DNA from: a virus
Strand: one strand, 5' to 3'
Virus record (IMG/VR): IMGVR_UViG_3300028610_000267
Location: 1-46,771 of that record
DNA: 46,771 nucleotides
A program made the translations under genes and the position numbers. This document shows positions 6,298 through 12,855 of this stretch, piece by piece. The number at the start of each line of letters is the position of its first letter. Position 1 is the first letter of the stretch. The notes under the pieces are model-generated. The model did not search any database. It saw only the letters and a program-made list of their open reading frames with translations, and was not told the origin of the DNA.

Positions 6298-6798
6298 TTA
6301 CTCCTTGTCGTGAATTGTGCCGGTTACTTCGCATATAATTAGATATTCCATATTGTAATCATGGTTAGGGTTCTTTGTGTTCCATAATGAAAATCCGGCA
6401 AACGCAGAACTCCAAATGATTTCGTATACATTACCGGATGGGTCTTTTACTAAATCTCCGCGATAAACATCTTTCGCGTCCCTGTCTTCTTTGCCGGTGA
6501 ATTGGCCTACGGTGTCGGGGTGGACCCGTTCCATTACTCCAGCCTTTGTCTCCTCGTTCCATGATATAATTTGGTCATCTGCCGCGAGATACCCATACAC
6601 CCAACCAGAACATGCGTCTTGAACCTCCTTGGCCCATGTGTCAAGTTTGTGCCATGCCCCACAAGCACACGGACCGTCTGCCATGTCACATGTTTCGGTT
6701 GAGCTTCCGTTGCGGAGTTTGCCTACAAATTCGGCTGGCATCGGTATACACTTATCTTTTTCAATAACTCGCTTGCCTCTGAACTTAATCTGCCTCAT
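6298..6798 (-). CDS. YopX-like protein
   Basis: 166 residues. It begins MRQIKFRGKR and later has GWVYGYL, PDTVGQFTGKEDRDAKDVYRGDLV and EVTGTIHD. This is the typical order of the YopX family, named from Bacillus phage SPbeta and widespread in phage early regions. An extra Cys/His segment sits near residues 36-50. Biochemical role unknown. Clear ribosome site TAGGAGAACACA. Confidence 0.85.
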   Translation of the reverse strand: MRQIKFRGKRVIEKDKCIPMPAEFVGKLRNGSSTETCDMADGPCACGAWHKLDTWAKEVQDACSGWVYGYLAADDQIISWNEETKAGVMERVHPDTVGQFTGKEDRDAKDVYRGDLVKDPSGNVYEIIWSSAFAGFSLWNTKNPNHDYNMEYLIICEVTGTIHDKE

Positions 6799-6807
6799 TG
6801 TGTTCTC

Positions 6808-7578
6808 CTATCTAATATTATGTTTTGAACAGAACTTCTTCGGGTCATCCTTTGACCAGTATTTTGTACATCCCGCATGTTGACAATGGTTGTACTCGTC
6901 CGACGCGCCGGCCTTGGAATTCTCCTCCGTCCAGCACGAACCGTTTATCCAAGTTGTAAAGTGCTTCCAATACACTTTGTCTTGTTTACGCCAAATAATC
7001 TGCTGTTCAATGGCTGGCAACAATAAAGGTAAAACGTCTCGCCAATCTGTGTGCTTCTTGCAGAAATTATCAAACTCAGGTTGTAAGCCTTTTTTGGTGT
7101 TGGGGAACTTCTTGCGAGCAATATCAAAAATTGCTTTTTCTTTTACATTATTTCCATTGTTAGCATTCTTTACATTCTTGTCTGTGTTCGCTTGCTGTTC
7201 ACTCGCTGTTGGCTTGCTGTTCACTTTTGGTTCACAGGCTGTTTGCTCGTTTTGATAAATGCCGTAGTTCAATACGGTTAGGCGCGTCGTTATGTGTTCA
7301 TTTGCTGTTGCAATCTGCGCGCAATCTCTGAGCAATCTGAAAAACCTTATAACTTGGTTCCTCGACCAGCACCACCGCTTTCCCCACGTCTCAGCGGACT
7401 TCAATGACTGGCCTCGATAACATTTTAATACTTTTGAACCGATAATAACCTCTGTTTCTTTTACGTGCTGAACTTCCATTAGGATGTCAATCCACGCTTC
7501 GGCCTTAGAGAAAACTCTCTTTTGTTTCCATAAAGCACTTTCCTGTATTTTCCTGTGTAGCTTAATCCATCCTTGCAT
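6808..7578 (-). CDS. Replication initiator-like protein (winged helix, replisome-organiser type)
   Basis: 256 residues. The N-terminus GWIKLHRKIQESALWK followed by a helix-turn-helix region (to about 100) matches the N-terminal domain of phage replisome organisers and DnaD-like replication proteins, which bind the origin and recruit helicase. The middle (about 115-145) is a low-complexity Asn/Lys linker. The C-terminus has Cys/His pairs (CQHAGC, CSKH). It is the only candidate replication initiator, since no polymerase or helicase was found. An origin may lie within or near it, but I see no iterons. Confidence 0.7.
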   Translation of the reverse strand: MQGWIKLHRKIQESALWKQKRVFSKAEAWIDILMEVQHVKETEVIIGSKVLKCYRGQSLKSAETWGKRWCWSRNQVIRFFRLLRDCAQIATANEHITTRLTVLNYGIYQNEQTACEPKVNSKPTASEQQANTDKNVKNANNGNNVKEKAIFDIARKKFPNTKKGLQPEFDNFCKKHTDWRDVLPLLLPAIEQQIIWRKQDKVYWKHFTTWINGSCWTEENSKAGASDEYNHCQHAGCTKYWSKDDPKKFCSKHNIR

Positions 7579-7593
7579 GTCTTACCATGTTCA

Positions 7594-8508
7594 CTAAAAC
7601 AGTTCCGGCTTCATTTCTTTAATCTTAGTCACGCACAGACTAAACAACGTCTTGAAGTCAACTTTTGGCCGTTTAAATTCCTTGACAAAATGCCAGCAGT
7701 CCTCGGTAACAAGGTCGTGGTAAACTGTATTCAAGAGCCTCGGAATACATTGACTGTGCCAGCCGTCGGTATCGGCTTCTATGGCAGATTTAACCTTGCT
7801 TATCAGTGCTTCTGTGCAGTACTTGTCTACGATTTTTTGCTCAATCATAGCCTTGCCCTGAATATCAGGCGCACCCATTTCTTTAGCGTGCTTTTCTTTG
7901 AACTCAGAGGTTACTATCTTTGCCCATGTAGTACGTCCGTATTTATTGACGTACTGGTAGTTTTTTATCACTAACCCCTCGCCCGCACCCTTGCCGTCCT
8001 CGACTAAGAATTGGTTTCGGTCAAGCCATGACACTAACTTGTCGTAGTCTGGGTTATGGATTATAGCAAGGGGCGGGATGTAGTTGATACCAAACTCCTC
8101 CATTAGGGGCTGGTATTCCTCATAGGTTAGGTAGCGGAATTTCTCGCCTGACGGCAATTCTTCCGGCAAATCCTCTACAACGTCAAAAACATAGAACTGC
8201 CTCCATGCCTCTTTTCGGTAGGTTTTTAGGCTATGCGGTACAAGCCACTCACCAAACAACCGCAAATCATGGTTCATAAAGAATGTGGCAATGTTGTTGT
8301 CCTCAAGGATTGCTTGCTTAAATCCATTATTGTCTGTGTCCTCGTCCAGATACCTACGCCTGCTTCCACACCTAATAAAACCATCATCACACCATATACT
8401 ACCGTTGGTTCCGTCGATCTTTGGGAATATGTAGCACCTACCTAATTCTATACCATCGACCTCGGCGGTTCCGAATCTTTCGATATGCTGATATTTTTTA
8501 AACTCCAT
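7594..8508 (-). CDS. RNA ligase (Rnl2-type nucleotidyltransferase)
   Basis: 304 residues from ATG 8508, with AAGGAG eight bases upstream. Motif I KIDGTN places the adenylated lysine at about residue 30. Motif III-like LFGEW and motif IV EGLVIKN follow, then motif V-like WAKI. The protein would join RNA ends using ATP. The family includes T4 Rnl2 and phage/RNA-editing ligases. The Rnl2 C-terminal region is replaced by a helical tail of about 90 residues. Suggested role: repair of host- or phage-cleaved tRNA or other RNA. A tRNA-like gene lies 1.6 kb away. Confidence 0.85.
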   Translation of the reverse strand: MEFKKYQHIERFGTAEVDGIELGRCYIFPKIDGTNGSIWCDDGFIRCGSRRRYLDEDTDNNGFKQAILEDNNIATFFMNHDLRLFGEWLVPHSLKTYRKEAWRQFYVFDVVEDLPEELPSGEKFRYLTYEEYQPLMEEFGINYIPPLAIIHNPDYDKLVSWLDRNQFLVEDGKGAGEGLVIKNYQYVNKYGRTTWAKIVTSEFKEKHAKEMGAPDIQGKAMIEQKIVDKYCTEALISKVKSAIEADTDGWHSQCIPRLLNTVYHDLVTEDCWHFVKEFKRPKVDFKTLFSLCVTKIKEMKPELF

Positions 8509-8971
8509 CAATTATTCTCCTTAATCTTTTTGGTTTATCATCCCATTCGGAATTTTGCCTGCACGTTAGCGTTATATTTTTACCAATTCTTGCCAGCCCT
8601 GCATGGCCATACAGCTTAACCAATTTTCGTATCGTGTTTACCATCGGCTTATGGATTTGAGAATTTGCAACAGCCCGCATTTCTCGCGTTTGCCAATCAC
8701 ATACAACCGAATCTCTTTTGCCGATAGCCCTGTTGAAAACCAGACACCATGTAGGAACGCCGAACTTTTGGCCGTCTGTCATTGTTTTGTGCCTGCGTGT
8801 CCCGTCCAAAATCTCTATTGAACCACCTTTGAGGATGTGAATAAGGACGCTGTAGGGCATAGAGTCGTGCCGAAAGTAGCCTAATTTGCAGGAATGGCCA
8901 TACATGCTCTGGAAATAACACACGTCGTCATGGGGGAAGACCAACCCATTGCTTATGTTTGCAAGCCTCAT
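8498..8971 (-). CDS. Hypothetical protein behind a pseudoknot leader
   Basis: 157 residues from ATG 8971, with GAGG upstream; GTG 8977 is also in frame. The segment PYSVLIHILKGGSIEILDGTRRHKT recalls a ParB/nuclease-like fold, where a 'D-G-x-R-R' strand-turn is common, but I cannot assign it firmly. The C-terminus is basic (KPKRLRRI). It overlaps the RNA ligase start region by 11 bases. Translation starts 19 nt after the pseudoknot/terminator hairpin at 8991-9048. Confidence 0.6.
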   Translation of the reverse strand: MRLANISNGLVFPHDDVCYFQSMYGHSCKLGYFRHDSMPYSVLIHILKGGSIEILDGTRRHKTMTDGQKFGVPTWCLVFNRAIGKRDSVVCDWQTREMRAVANSQIHKPMVNTIRKLVKLYGHAGLARIGKNITLTCRQNSEWDDKPKRLRRIIDGV

Positions 8972-8982
8972 GTCCACCTCAT

Positions 8983-9087
8983 AAAAAAAGCCCCGAAAAC
9001 AGGCTGCTCAGACCCAACGCAGAACGGGGGGACTACCTGTAATCGGGGATAATAAACTAAATTCTACGTTAAACCTGAGCATCATTA
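8983..9087 (-). ncRNA. Pseudoknot leader/small RNA 4 (18-bp 5'-end to loop pairing, U7 tract)
   Basis: Minus strand. Element A (9081-9064, UGCUCAGGUUUAACGUAG) pairs at all 18 positions, counting five G-U, with A' (9022-9005). A' lies inside the loop of hairpin B (9048-9036)/B' (9003-8991), CCCCGA-TT-ACAGG with CCUGU-UU-UCGGGG. A' ends one base before B', and seven T follow B'. The order A-B-A'-B' is an H-type pseudoknot superimposed on an intrinsic terminator. The expected transcription start (about 9087) is six bases before A. The next start codon is 19 nt after B'. Confidence 0.6.
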
Positions 9088-9093
9088 CAACTT

Positions 9094-9121
9094 ACCATAA
9101 AACCAGTTACTTGTCGAACAA
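9094..9121 (-). promoter_or_regulatory. Sigma70-like promoter for pseudoknot RNA 4
   Basis: Minus strand: -35 TTGTTC (9116-9121), 16-base spacer, -10 TATGGT (9094-9099). The weakest of the four leader promoters, but it is placed so that transcription would begin just before element A. Confidence 0.4.
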
Positions 9122-9141
9122 AATATTTATAAAATTACAAT

Positions 9142-9291
9142 TTATTTCTCACAATTAGTATTCACTGACCCGCAACGCTTACATTTTACTATTCTTCTCA
9201 CCTCAGCCCACGTTATATACCACATCATCCAGCAGTCCCGGCATAGGCATGGGAAGTAGGTGGTGCGGGATAGTAGGGTGTAGTTATTCAT
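9142..9291 (-). CDS. 49-residue zinc-ribbon protein
   Basis: Start at 9291 (ATG AAT AAC TAC), overlapping the stop of the HNH gene by eight bases (ATGAATAA). Two Cys pairs (CLCRDC near 15-20 and CKRC near 37-40) with aromatic residues between fit a small zinc ribbon. It may be co-translated with the HNH protein. Confidence 0.5.
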   Translation of the reverse strand: MNNYTLLSRTTYFPCLCRDCWMMWYITWAEVRRIVKCKRCGSVNTNCEK

Positions 9292-9760
9292 CGGCCAGTC
9301 TAAAATATATCTCCTCAAAGTCCAGTCTTTCACCAACCCTGTCGTACCTGTGTGTGTCGTACCAGTCTATATTTTCCCATTCTATCAGCCGTAGCATTGC
9401 AATAAAGTTGTCCATGTTCCTGTGCGCACTCATTGTCGGGTGGAAGACGTGGTGGTTCTCACATATCTCAATTCGGTTCTTGTCCTCACAGCATAGGTGA
9501 GGATATGCACCCTTCGGTAGGACGTGGTGGGCGTTGGTTGAACCAGAACACTCACTGTCATTGATAGCACACTGACCCGTCCGATCTCTTTGTGACCAAA
9601 GTATTAAACATTCCTCTTTAAACTTCTTATTTAAGTAGCTACGCAGGGCGGTGATAGTCACCTGAACCGAGTCGGAAATCTCATCAATAGACATTCTCGC
9701 CTTAGCATGCTTCCATGCCATTATCTTGGCCGACCTGTTTACTTTCGTTGCTTTAGCCAT
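9284..9760 (-). CDS. HNH endonuclease with N-terminal helix-turn-helix
   Basis: 158 residues. Residues 10-45 look like a helix-turn-helix (MSIDEISDSVQVTITALRSYL). Residues 60-110 carry the HNH core: C, C, then NAHHVLPKG and CENHHVFHP. The paired His would coordinate the catalytic metal. It may cut DNA during recombination or packaging (Rap/NinG-like) or be a homing enzyme. It overlaps its neighbours on both sides by 1 and 8 bases. Confidence 0.75.
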   Translation of the reverse strand: MAKATKVNRSAKIMAWKHAKARMSIDEISDSVQVTITALRSYLNKKFKEECLILWSQRDRTGQCAINDSECSGSTNAHHVLPKGAYPHLCCEDKNRIEICENHHVFHPTMSAHRNMDNFIAMLRLIEWENIDWYDTHRYDRVGERLDFEEIYFRLADE

Positions 9761-9969
9761 TACTTAAACCCTTCATTTGGGTCGGTGATAATGTTGTATT
9801 TCTCGTCAAGGCTGACCGCCCCTAACATTCCGTGGCCGGGGTGGATCTTTTCGGATGCGACACGCTCTGGCGGGCATTGGTGGTTTTCGTACTTGACGGC
9901 ATAGTAAATACCCATGCTCGTTAATATTAAGATGATAATCACTAATACTATTCTGTCTACTGTACTCAT
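9760..9969 (-). CDS. Single-span membrane protein
   Basis: 69 residues. MSTVDR is followed by a hydrophobic span (about 7-24, IVLVIIILILTSMGIYYAV) and a hydrophilic tail with one Cys. Start is ATG 9969 after TAGGAGATATGAT, and its stop overlaps the HNH start (TAATG). N-in topology with the tail outside is likely. Could be a lysis-associated or superinfection protein; unassigned. Confidence 0.65.
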   Translation of the reverse strand: MSTVDRIVLVIIILILTSMGIYYAVKYENHQCPPERVASEKIHPGHGMLGAVSLDEKYNIITDPNEGFK

Positions 9970-10095
9970 ATCATATCTCCTATAAATTCGGTTAAATTGT
10001 CTCTCCCTGCCGGGCTGCGAGATGAGTCTGCCGTCCCGACAGGGCTTGGATTAAGGCATCATTGCCTCCTTTCACCTACAAACTTCGTTCCTAAC
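9970..10095 (-). other. Non-coding leader between tRNA-like gene and membrane-protein gene
   Basis: 126 bases on the minus strand with no credible gene. They hold AAAGGAGGCA followed by ATG ATG CCT TAA, in which the ATG lies in a small hairpin (AGGCA-ATGA-TGCCT), and two GC-rich repeats, GCCCTGTCGGGACGG and GCCCGGCAGGG. It may be a structured 5' leader of the membrane protein. Confidence 0.3.
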
Positions 10096-10175
10096 TGCCC
10101 CAGTAGGATTCGGACCTACATCTTTACGGTCTTACGACGAACTGCCGTCTGCTCTTCCAGTTGAGCTACAGGGCA
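10096..10175 (-). tRNA. tRNA-like gene with enlarged anticodon loop
   Basis: Minus strand. Acceptor TGCCCTG pairs with TGGGGCA. The D-arm is GCTC-AACTGGAA-GAGC, variable region about AAGAT, T-arm GTAGG-TCCGAAT-CCTAC. The cloverleaf is clear except for the anticodon arm. ACGG pairs with CCGT but encloses 15 bases, not 7, so I cannot read an anticodon safely; CGT (Thr) is one possibility. It may be a degenerate tRNA, a tRNA with a small insertion, or a decoy. The T-loop also lacks the usual second T. Confidence 0.55.
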
Positions 10176-10208
10176 AAAACCGGGGCAATGACTCAGAGGA
10201 TGCCCCGG
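10176..10208 (-). terminator. Intrinsic terminator just upstream of the tRNA-like gene
   Basis: Minus strand: nine-base perfect stem ACCGGGGCA / TGCCCCGGT with a 13-base loop, followed by TTTTTG. The T run touches the 5' end of the tRNA-like gene. A transcript from upstream would end here, so the tRNA would need read-through, processing or its own promoter. Confidence 0.6.
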
Positions 10209-10237
10209 TCTCTTTGGGGAGAATGAAAAATATTAAA

Positions 10238-10465
10238 GGAATGGGCAGGAGAGCGAATCCCACTTGGACATTGTTAGAACAAGTCCCACAAATACAACTC
10301 ACGGATGCTGGCCGTATGTTACCTTAGTAACTCCATAGCTTTACCAGTTCCACGCCAGCCGGAGCCAGCGAGCCGAGTATAGGTTATTAACCTCTTTCTT
10401 TGGCGCGTCGCTACACGCCACCATTCCCATTATTTCATTGTAAAAGAGCGTGGCCCATCCGTGAG
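10238..10465 (-). ncRNA. Candidate structured RNA region closed by a 14-bp long-range helix
   Basis: Non-coding apart from very short frames. On the minus strand GGCC-CATCCGTGAG (plus 10452-10465) pairs with CTCACGGATG-CT-GGCC (plus 10298-10313), 14 pairs with a two-base bulge. Inside lie hairpins TGGCG...CGCCA (10401-10420), AGGTT-AAT-AACCT (10381-10393) and GTTAC-TAAG-GTAAC. Outside is GGAC-TTGT-TCTA-ACAA-(T)-GTCC (about 10266-10286). The terminator at 10176-10208 follows. This suggests a folded RNA of about 230-290 nt. No known family is recognised. Confidence 0.4.
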
Positions 10466-10498
10466 CCGTGTTCGTCGTCCGTGTATCGCGACATGAAC

Positions 10499-10777
10499 TT
10501 ATTTCTTTATTGGGAGGTTCTCAACCAGATCGTCATACTCAGACTCGCCTAATACCCAAGCGGTTGCTTCTGTCCCATAGCTCCTTATGTTCATACTCTC
10601 GTCGCCCTCGCCAAACTCCGTGTAAACATCATCTTCGTCCAACCCTTCCTCCAATACTCGTATCTGGAGGTCAACGCCGGCTAAATTGTCATCACCGAAG
10701 ATACTCATTGGCGTTACGTTCTCTCTGGCATCCTTCAATCGCTGAATCTGCTCGTTAATTTCCTCTTGTGATTTCAT
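10499..10777 (-). CDS. Hypothetical acidic protein
   Basis: 92 residues, starting ATG AAA TCA CAA after AGGAGACTTAGC. The N-terminus is a short coiled coil (EEINEQIQRLKDA). The middle is Asp/Glu-rich. No motif recognised. It follows the HNH-AP2 gene by 17 bases and precedes the structured RNA region. Confidence 0.6.
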   Translation of the reverse strand: MKSQEEINEQIQRLKDARENVTPMSIFGDDNLAGVDLQIRVLEEGLDEDDVYTEFGEGDESMNIRSYGTEATAWVLGESEYDDLVENLPIKK

Positions 10778-10794
10778 GCTAAGTCTCCTATTTC

Positions 10795-11292
10795 CTAAGT
10801 TCTCAGTTCTGGGAACATGTCCCTGTTTAACAACGCAAATTCACCAAAAAGCTCCGCCGCTTTTATGTCGTAAGCCTTTGCCGCCAGTTCCTCTGTGTCG
10901 TGATAACCTAATCTTTGTCTCTGTTTTCGGGAATTTATATACGCGCCCCACCGACCACACCTCTTATCAAGGGATACGCCCTTGTATTTACTGGAACACT
11001 TCTTGTGGCTCTTTCGCCGGTTTTGGTTATTTTGAGACCTCGTAACCATCCTGAGGTTCTCTCGTCTATTGTCCAATCCATTACCGTTAATGTGGTCGGT
11101 CTCGTATCCTTCGGGTGGCTTGATTATTGACCGGTGCATAAGTTCACCGGCCTTCTGGTTGGACGGAGTTCTTATTGCATATTTATTGCCAGCACGCCCA
11201 TTGAGTACCTGCCATTTGTACTTAGCCAACGCAGCATAATCCTTATCGTCTACAGTTGCGAAACATCCTCTTGTTAGTGGTATCTTTTTCAT
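10795..11292 (-). CDS. HNH homing endonuclease with AP2-type DNA-binding domain
   Basis: About 165 residues from ATG 11292 (MKKIPLTRG). The frame is open upstream but that stretch is the RNA leader. Residues 45-90 hold the HNH core: LMHR, then ETDHINGNGLDNRRENLRMVT. Residues 105-145 (YKGVSLDKRCGRWGAYI, then YDTEELAAKAYDIKAAEL) are an AP2-like domain. This is the standard layout of free-standing phage homing endonucleases. No intron-split gene is visible nearby. The start codon lies 18 nt after pseudoknot hairpin 3. Confidence 0.85.
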   Translation of the reverse strand: MKKIPLTRGCFATVDDKDYAALAKYKWQVLNGRAGNKYAIRTPSNQKAGELMHRSIIKPPEGYETDHINGNGLDNRRENLRMVTRSQNNQNRRKSHKKCSSKYKGVSLDKRCGRWGAYINSRKQRQRLGYHDTEELAAKAYDIKAAELFGEFALLNRDMFPELRT

Positions 11293-11305
11293 GTTATCAG
11301 TCCCA

Positions 11306-11399
11306 AAATAAAAGCCGAACAGGGTTGCTACGCAGTGAGGGCGTGAGCCCGGATTGCCCCTGGACGGCTTTAGTAAGTTGTGTTTTCCTGCGTAGCATA
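11306..11399 (-). ncRNA. Pseudoknot leader/small RNA 3, upstream of the HNH-AP2 gene
   Basis: Minus strand. Element A UGCUACGCAG (11397-11388) is perfectly complementary (10/10) to A' (11335-11326). Hairpin B AAAGCCG-UC-CAGGG (11371-11358) pairs 12 of 14 with B' CCCUG-UU-CGGCUUU (11324-11311), then UAUUUU follows. A' lies one base before B'. The loop has an extra GGGC/GCCC stem. Read on the opposite strand that small stem has a GUGA (GNRA) loop, so the sense strand is not absolutely certain. Expected start about 11399. Confidence 0.6.
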
Positions 11400-11405
11400 C
11401 CATAT

Positions 11406-11433
11406 ATCATAACCTCTATTTTGGAGAAGTCAA
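11406..11433 (-). promoter_or_regulatory. Sigma70-like promoter for pseudoknot RNA 3
   Basis: Minus strand: -35 TTGACT (11428-11433), 16-base spacer, -10 TATGAT (11406-11411). The -35 abuts the stop codon of the upstream gene. A start seven bases downstream would fall one or two bases before element A. Confidence 0.6.
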
Positions 11434-11856
11434 TTATTTTCTCAAATCTTTTTCCGGCGCGTCCAACGGCCAACCCATTTCAATAGCTTTATCTATAATC
11501 TCTTGAATATACTTCGTCAAGTTGCGTTTACCGACACCTATTATTGTAAACCTCGTAACTATCGTCCCATCAGCCATGGTGTAGGTCTGTTTCTTTAACA
11601 GTGCCGCTCCCTTGCACTCTTTTTTCAGGTGGTCATCCCACCACTCCTCTGTATACCCGCTCCAATCAGCCAGTGTTGGGATCGCCACACCCTTGACCCA
11701 AGCCCTCTGGCGGGCCGTGTGACACTTCAACGGGTCCAACACCTCAAGGCCGCCGCCAAGCTCCAACTGGCTTAGAATCGCATTCAGGGGCTTCTCAAGC
11801 GTAGGGTTTCCGCCAATTACAGAGACTACCTTGAATATTGTTTGCTTCTTGCTCAC
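11434..11856 (-). CDS. Hypothetical protein, possibly NinB-like recombination factor
   Basis: 140 residues from a GTG start in a GTGA overlap. The C-terminal half contains R-Q-R-A-W-V-K, Y-T-E-E-W-W-D-D-H-L-K, a Thr-rich strand, then a helix (LTKYIQEIIDKAIEMGWPL). This order recalls the NinB/YbcN family of ssDNA-binding recombination mediators. The match is by pattern only. The neighbourhood (SSB-like, HNH) would fit recombination. Confidence 0.5.
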   Translation of the reverse strand: MSKKQTIFKVVSVIGGNPTLEKPLNAILSQLELGGGLEVLDPLKCHTARQRAWVKGVAIPTLADWSGYTEEWWDDHLKKECKGAALLKKQTYTMADGTIVTRFTIIGVGKRNLTKYIQEIIDKAIEMGWPLDAPEKDLRK

Positions 11857-12158
11857 TTTAGGGCTTTCTTTAGAGACTTGTAAGATTCGTCGCTTATTGT
11901 AACCTTTTCTCCGCCGTCGAATTGGACGGTGTGAGTGCTGGGTTTAAGGCTACCGGAATGCATAAACCAAAAGTTGCCGGTTTCTTCAACTAAGAGGTCG
12001 CATTCTTCATCGTCGGAAGAGCGAAGGACACGCAGGCCCGTCCTAATTACCGTTGCTGTATCAAAATGACGAGCTACGTTTCGGTATTCGCCATTCTGGA
12101 CGCCAAAAGACCACGCCATGTCCTGAAGCTTTACTTTGTCGCCAACTTTAAATCTCAT
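11853..12158 (-). CDS. KOW/SH3-like hypothetical protein with shared C-terminal tail
   Basis: I place the start at ATG 12158 (MRFKVGDKVKLQD) because AAGGAGAAAGAAA precedes it; ATG 12194 in an ATGA overlap is the alternative. The N-terminal barrel-like strand resembles other small SH3-type proteins. The last 27 residues, T-H-T-V-x-F-D-G-G-E and S-D-E-S-x-K-x-L-K-K-A-L-K, repeat the end of the upstream gene. Confidence 0.6.
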   Translation of the reverse strand: MRFKVGDKVKLQDMAWSFGVQNGEYRNVARHFDTATVIRTGLRVLRSSDDEECDLLVEETGNFWFMHSGSLKPSTHTVQFDGGEKVTISDESYKSLKKALK

Positions 12159-12190
12159 TTTCTTTCTCCTTAATAATTTGTCAATAAATT

Positions 12191-12619
12191 TCATTTCAAC
12201 GCCTTTTTCAAGTTCTTAAACGATTCGTCGCTTAACTCCACAGCCTCGCCACCGTCAAAGCTGACAGTATGGGTGGGGGTGTCGTCGGGGAAGGTGGGCT
12301 TACCCCTGAATATTAAAGCGCCGTCACGTATTCTACAATATAAGTGGTTATGCGTATTTTCGTCCTTTTGTATAAAATAAGTCTCGTCAACACCAGCCAT
12401 ACACTCCCGCCCAAAGTTCTCGTCCGGCATGGCAGCTATGGGGTGGATGGTCCAGTCCTCTTGGCAGAAGACGTCGTAGGCTTGATCTCCGCCATTGTTG
12501 CCTGTGCCCGTAATTCTGTAGCTATTGTCTCTGCATACGTCACTGAACAATTTGCCAAATACCATCGCCGTCCCCGTCTTGTTCCTCAAACTCACTAATT
12601 GCTTCGCTTTTAATTCCAT
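12191..12619 (-). CDS. Hypothetical protein sharing its C-terminal tail with the next gene
   Basis: 142 residues, ATG after GGAGACAGAA. The N-terminus MELKAKQLVSLRNKTGTAM is beta-rich. The tail T-H-T-V-S-F-D-G-G-E-A-V-E-L-S-D-E-S-F-K-N-L-K-K-A-L-K matches the downstream protein almost residue for residue, while the bodies differ. A shared docking or degradation tail, or a partial duplication, would explain this. Confidence 0.6.
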   Translation of the reverse strand: MELKAKQLVSLRNKTGTAMVFGKLFSDVCRDNSYRITGTGNNGGDQAYDVFCQEDWTIHPIAAMPDENFGRECMAGVDETYFIQKDENTHNHLYCRIRDGALIFRGKPTFPDDTPTHTVSFDGGEAVELSDESFKNLKKALK

Positions 12620-12636
12620 TTCTGTCTCCTTATGTG

Positions 12637-12840
12637 TTAGTTGTTATCGTTATTCTTTCTGTCCCAGTGCCTGCCACGATTATCATCGACAAAGCCGGAG
12701 AACCATCCTATCCAATAGATGAACTTCTCGTGTATGATTACGAATATATCAAGCGGCGCTTCCCAGAACTCCCAAATACCGTACCATGGGTTCCAGTGCA
12801 TTACGATTTTCCCGCTCTGAAATACGAAGTCTCTGTTCAT
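12637..12840 (-). CDS. Trp-rich small protein
   Basis: 67 residues, unusually rich in Trp and aromatic residues (HWNPWYGIWEFWEAPL, then FIYWIGWFSGF). A membrane-associated amphipathic protein is possible. AAAGGTAAGGA precedes the ATG closely. Unrecognised. Confidence 0.5.
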   Translation of the reverse strand: MNRDFVFQSGKIVMHWNPWYGIWEFWEAPLDIFVIIHEKFIYWIGWFSGFVDDNRGRHWDRKNNDNN

Positions 12841-12855
12841 TCCTTACCTTTCTGT

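Noticed and set aside
10238-10427. Possible acceptor stem GGAATGG/CCATTCC suggesting a tRNA or tmRNA spanning about 190 nt
   Set aside because: A seven-base complement at this distance is expected by chance, there is no T-arm next to the 3' strand, and the 14-pair helix at 10298/10452 is incompatible with a tRNA-like end.
10499-10758. Plus-strand frame 10468-10758
   Set aside because: It is the antisense shadow of the supported gene at 10499-10777 and has no ribosome site.
11306-11399. HDV-like ribozyme or group I intron piece next to the HNH gene
   Set aside because: The nested order resembles an HDV fold on the plus strand, but the P1 length, loop residues and catalytic C region do not match. 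A group I core (P7, S element) is missing. The promoter-plus-terminator pattern shared with three other loci explains it better.
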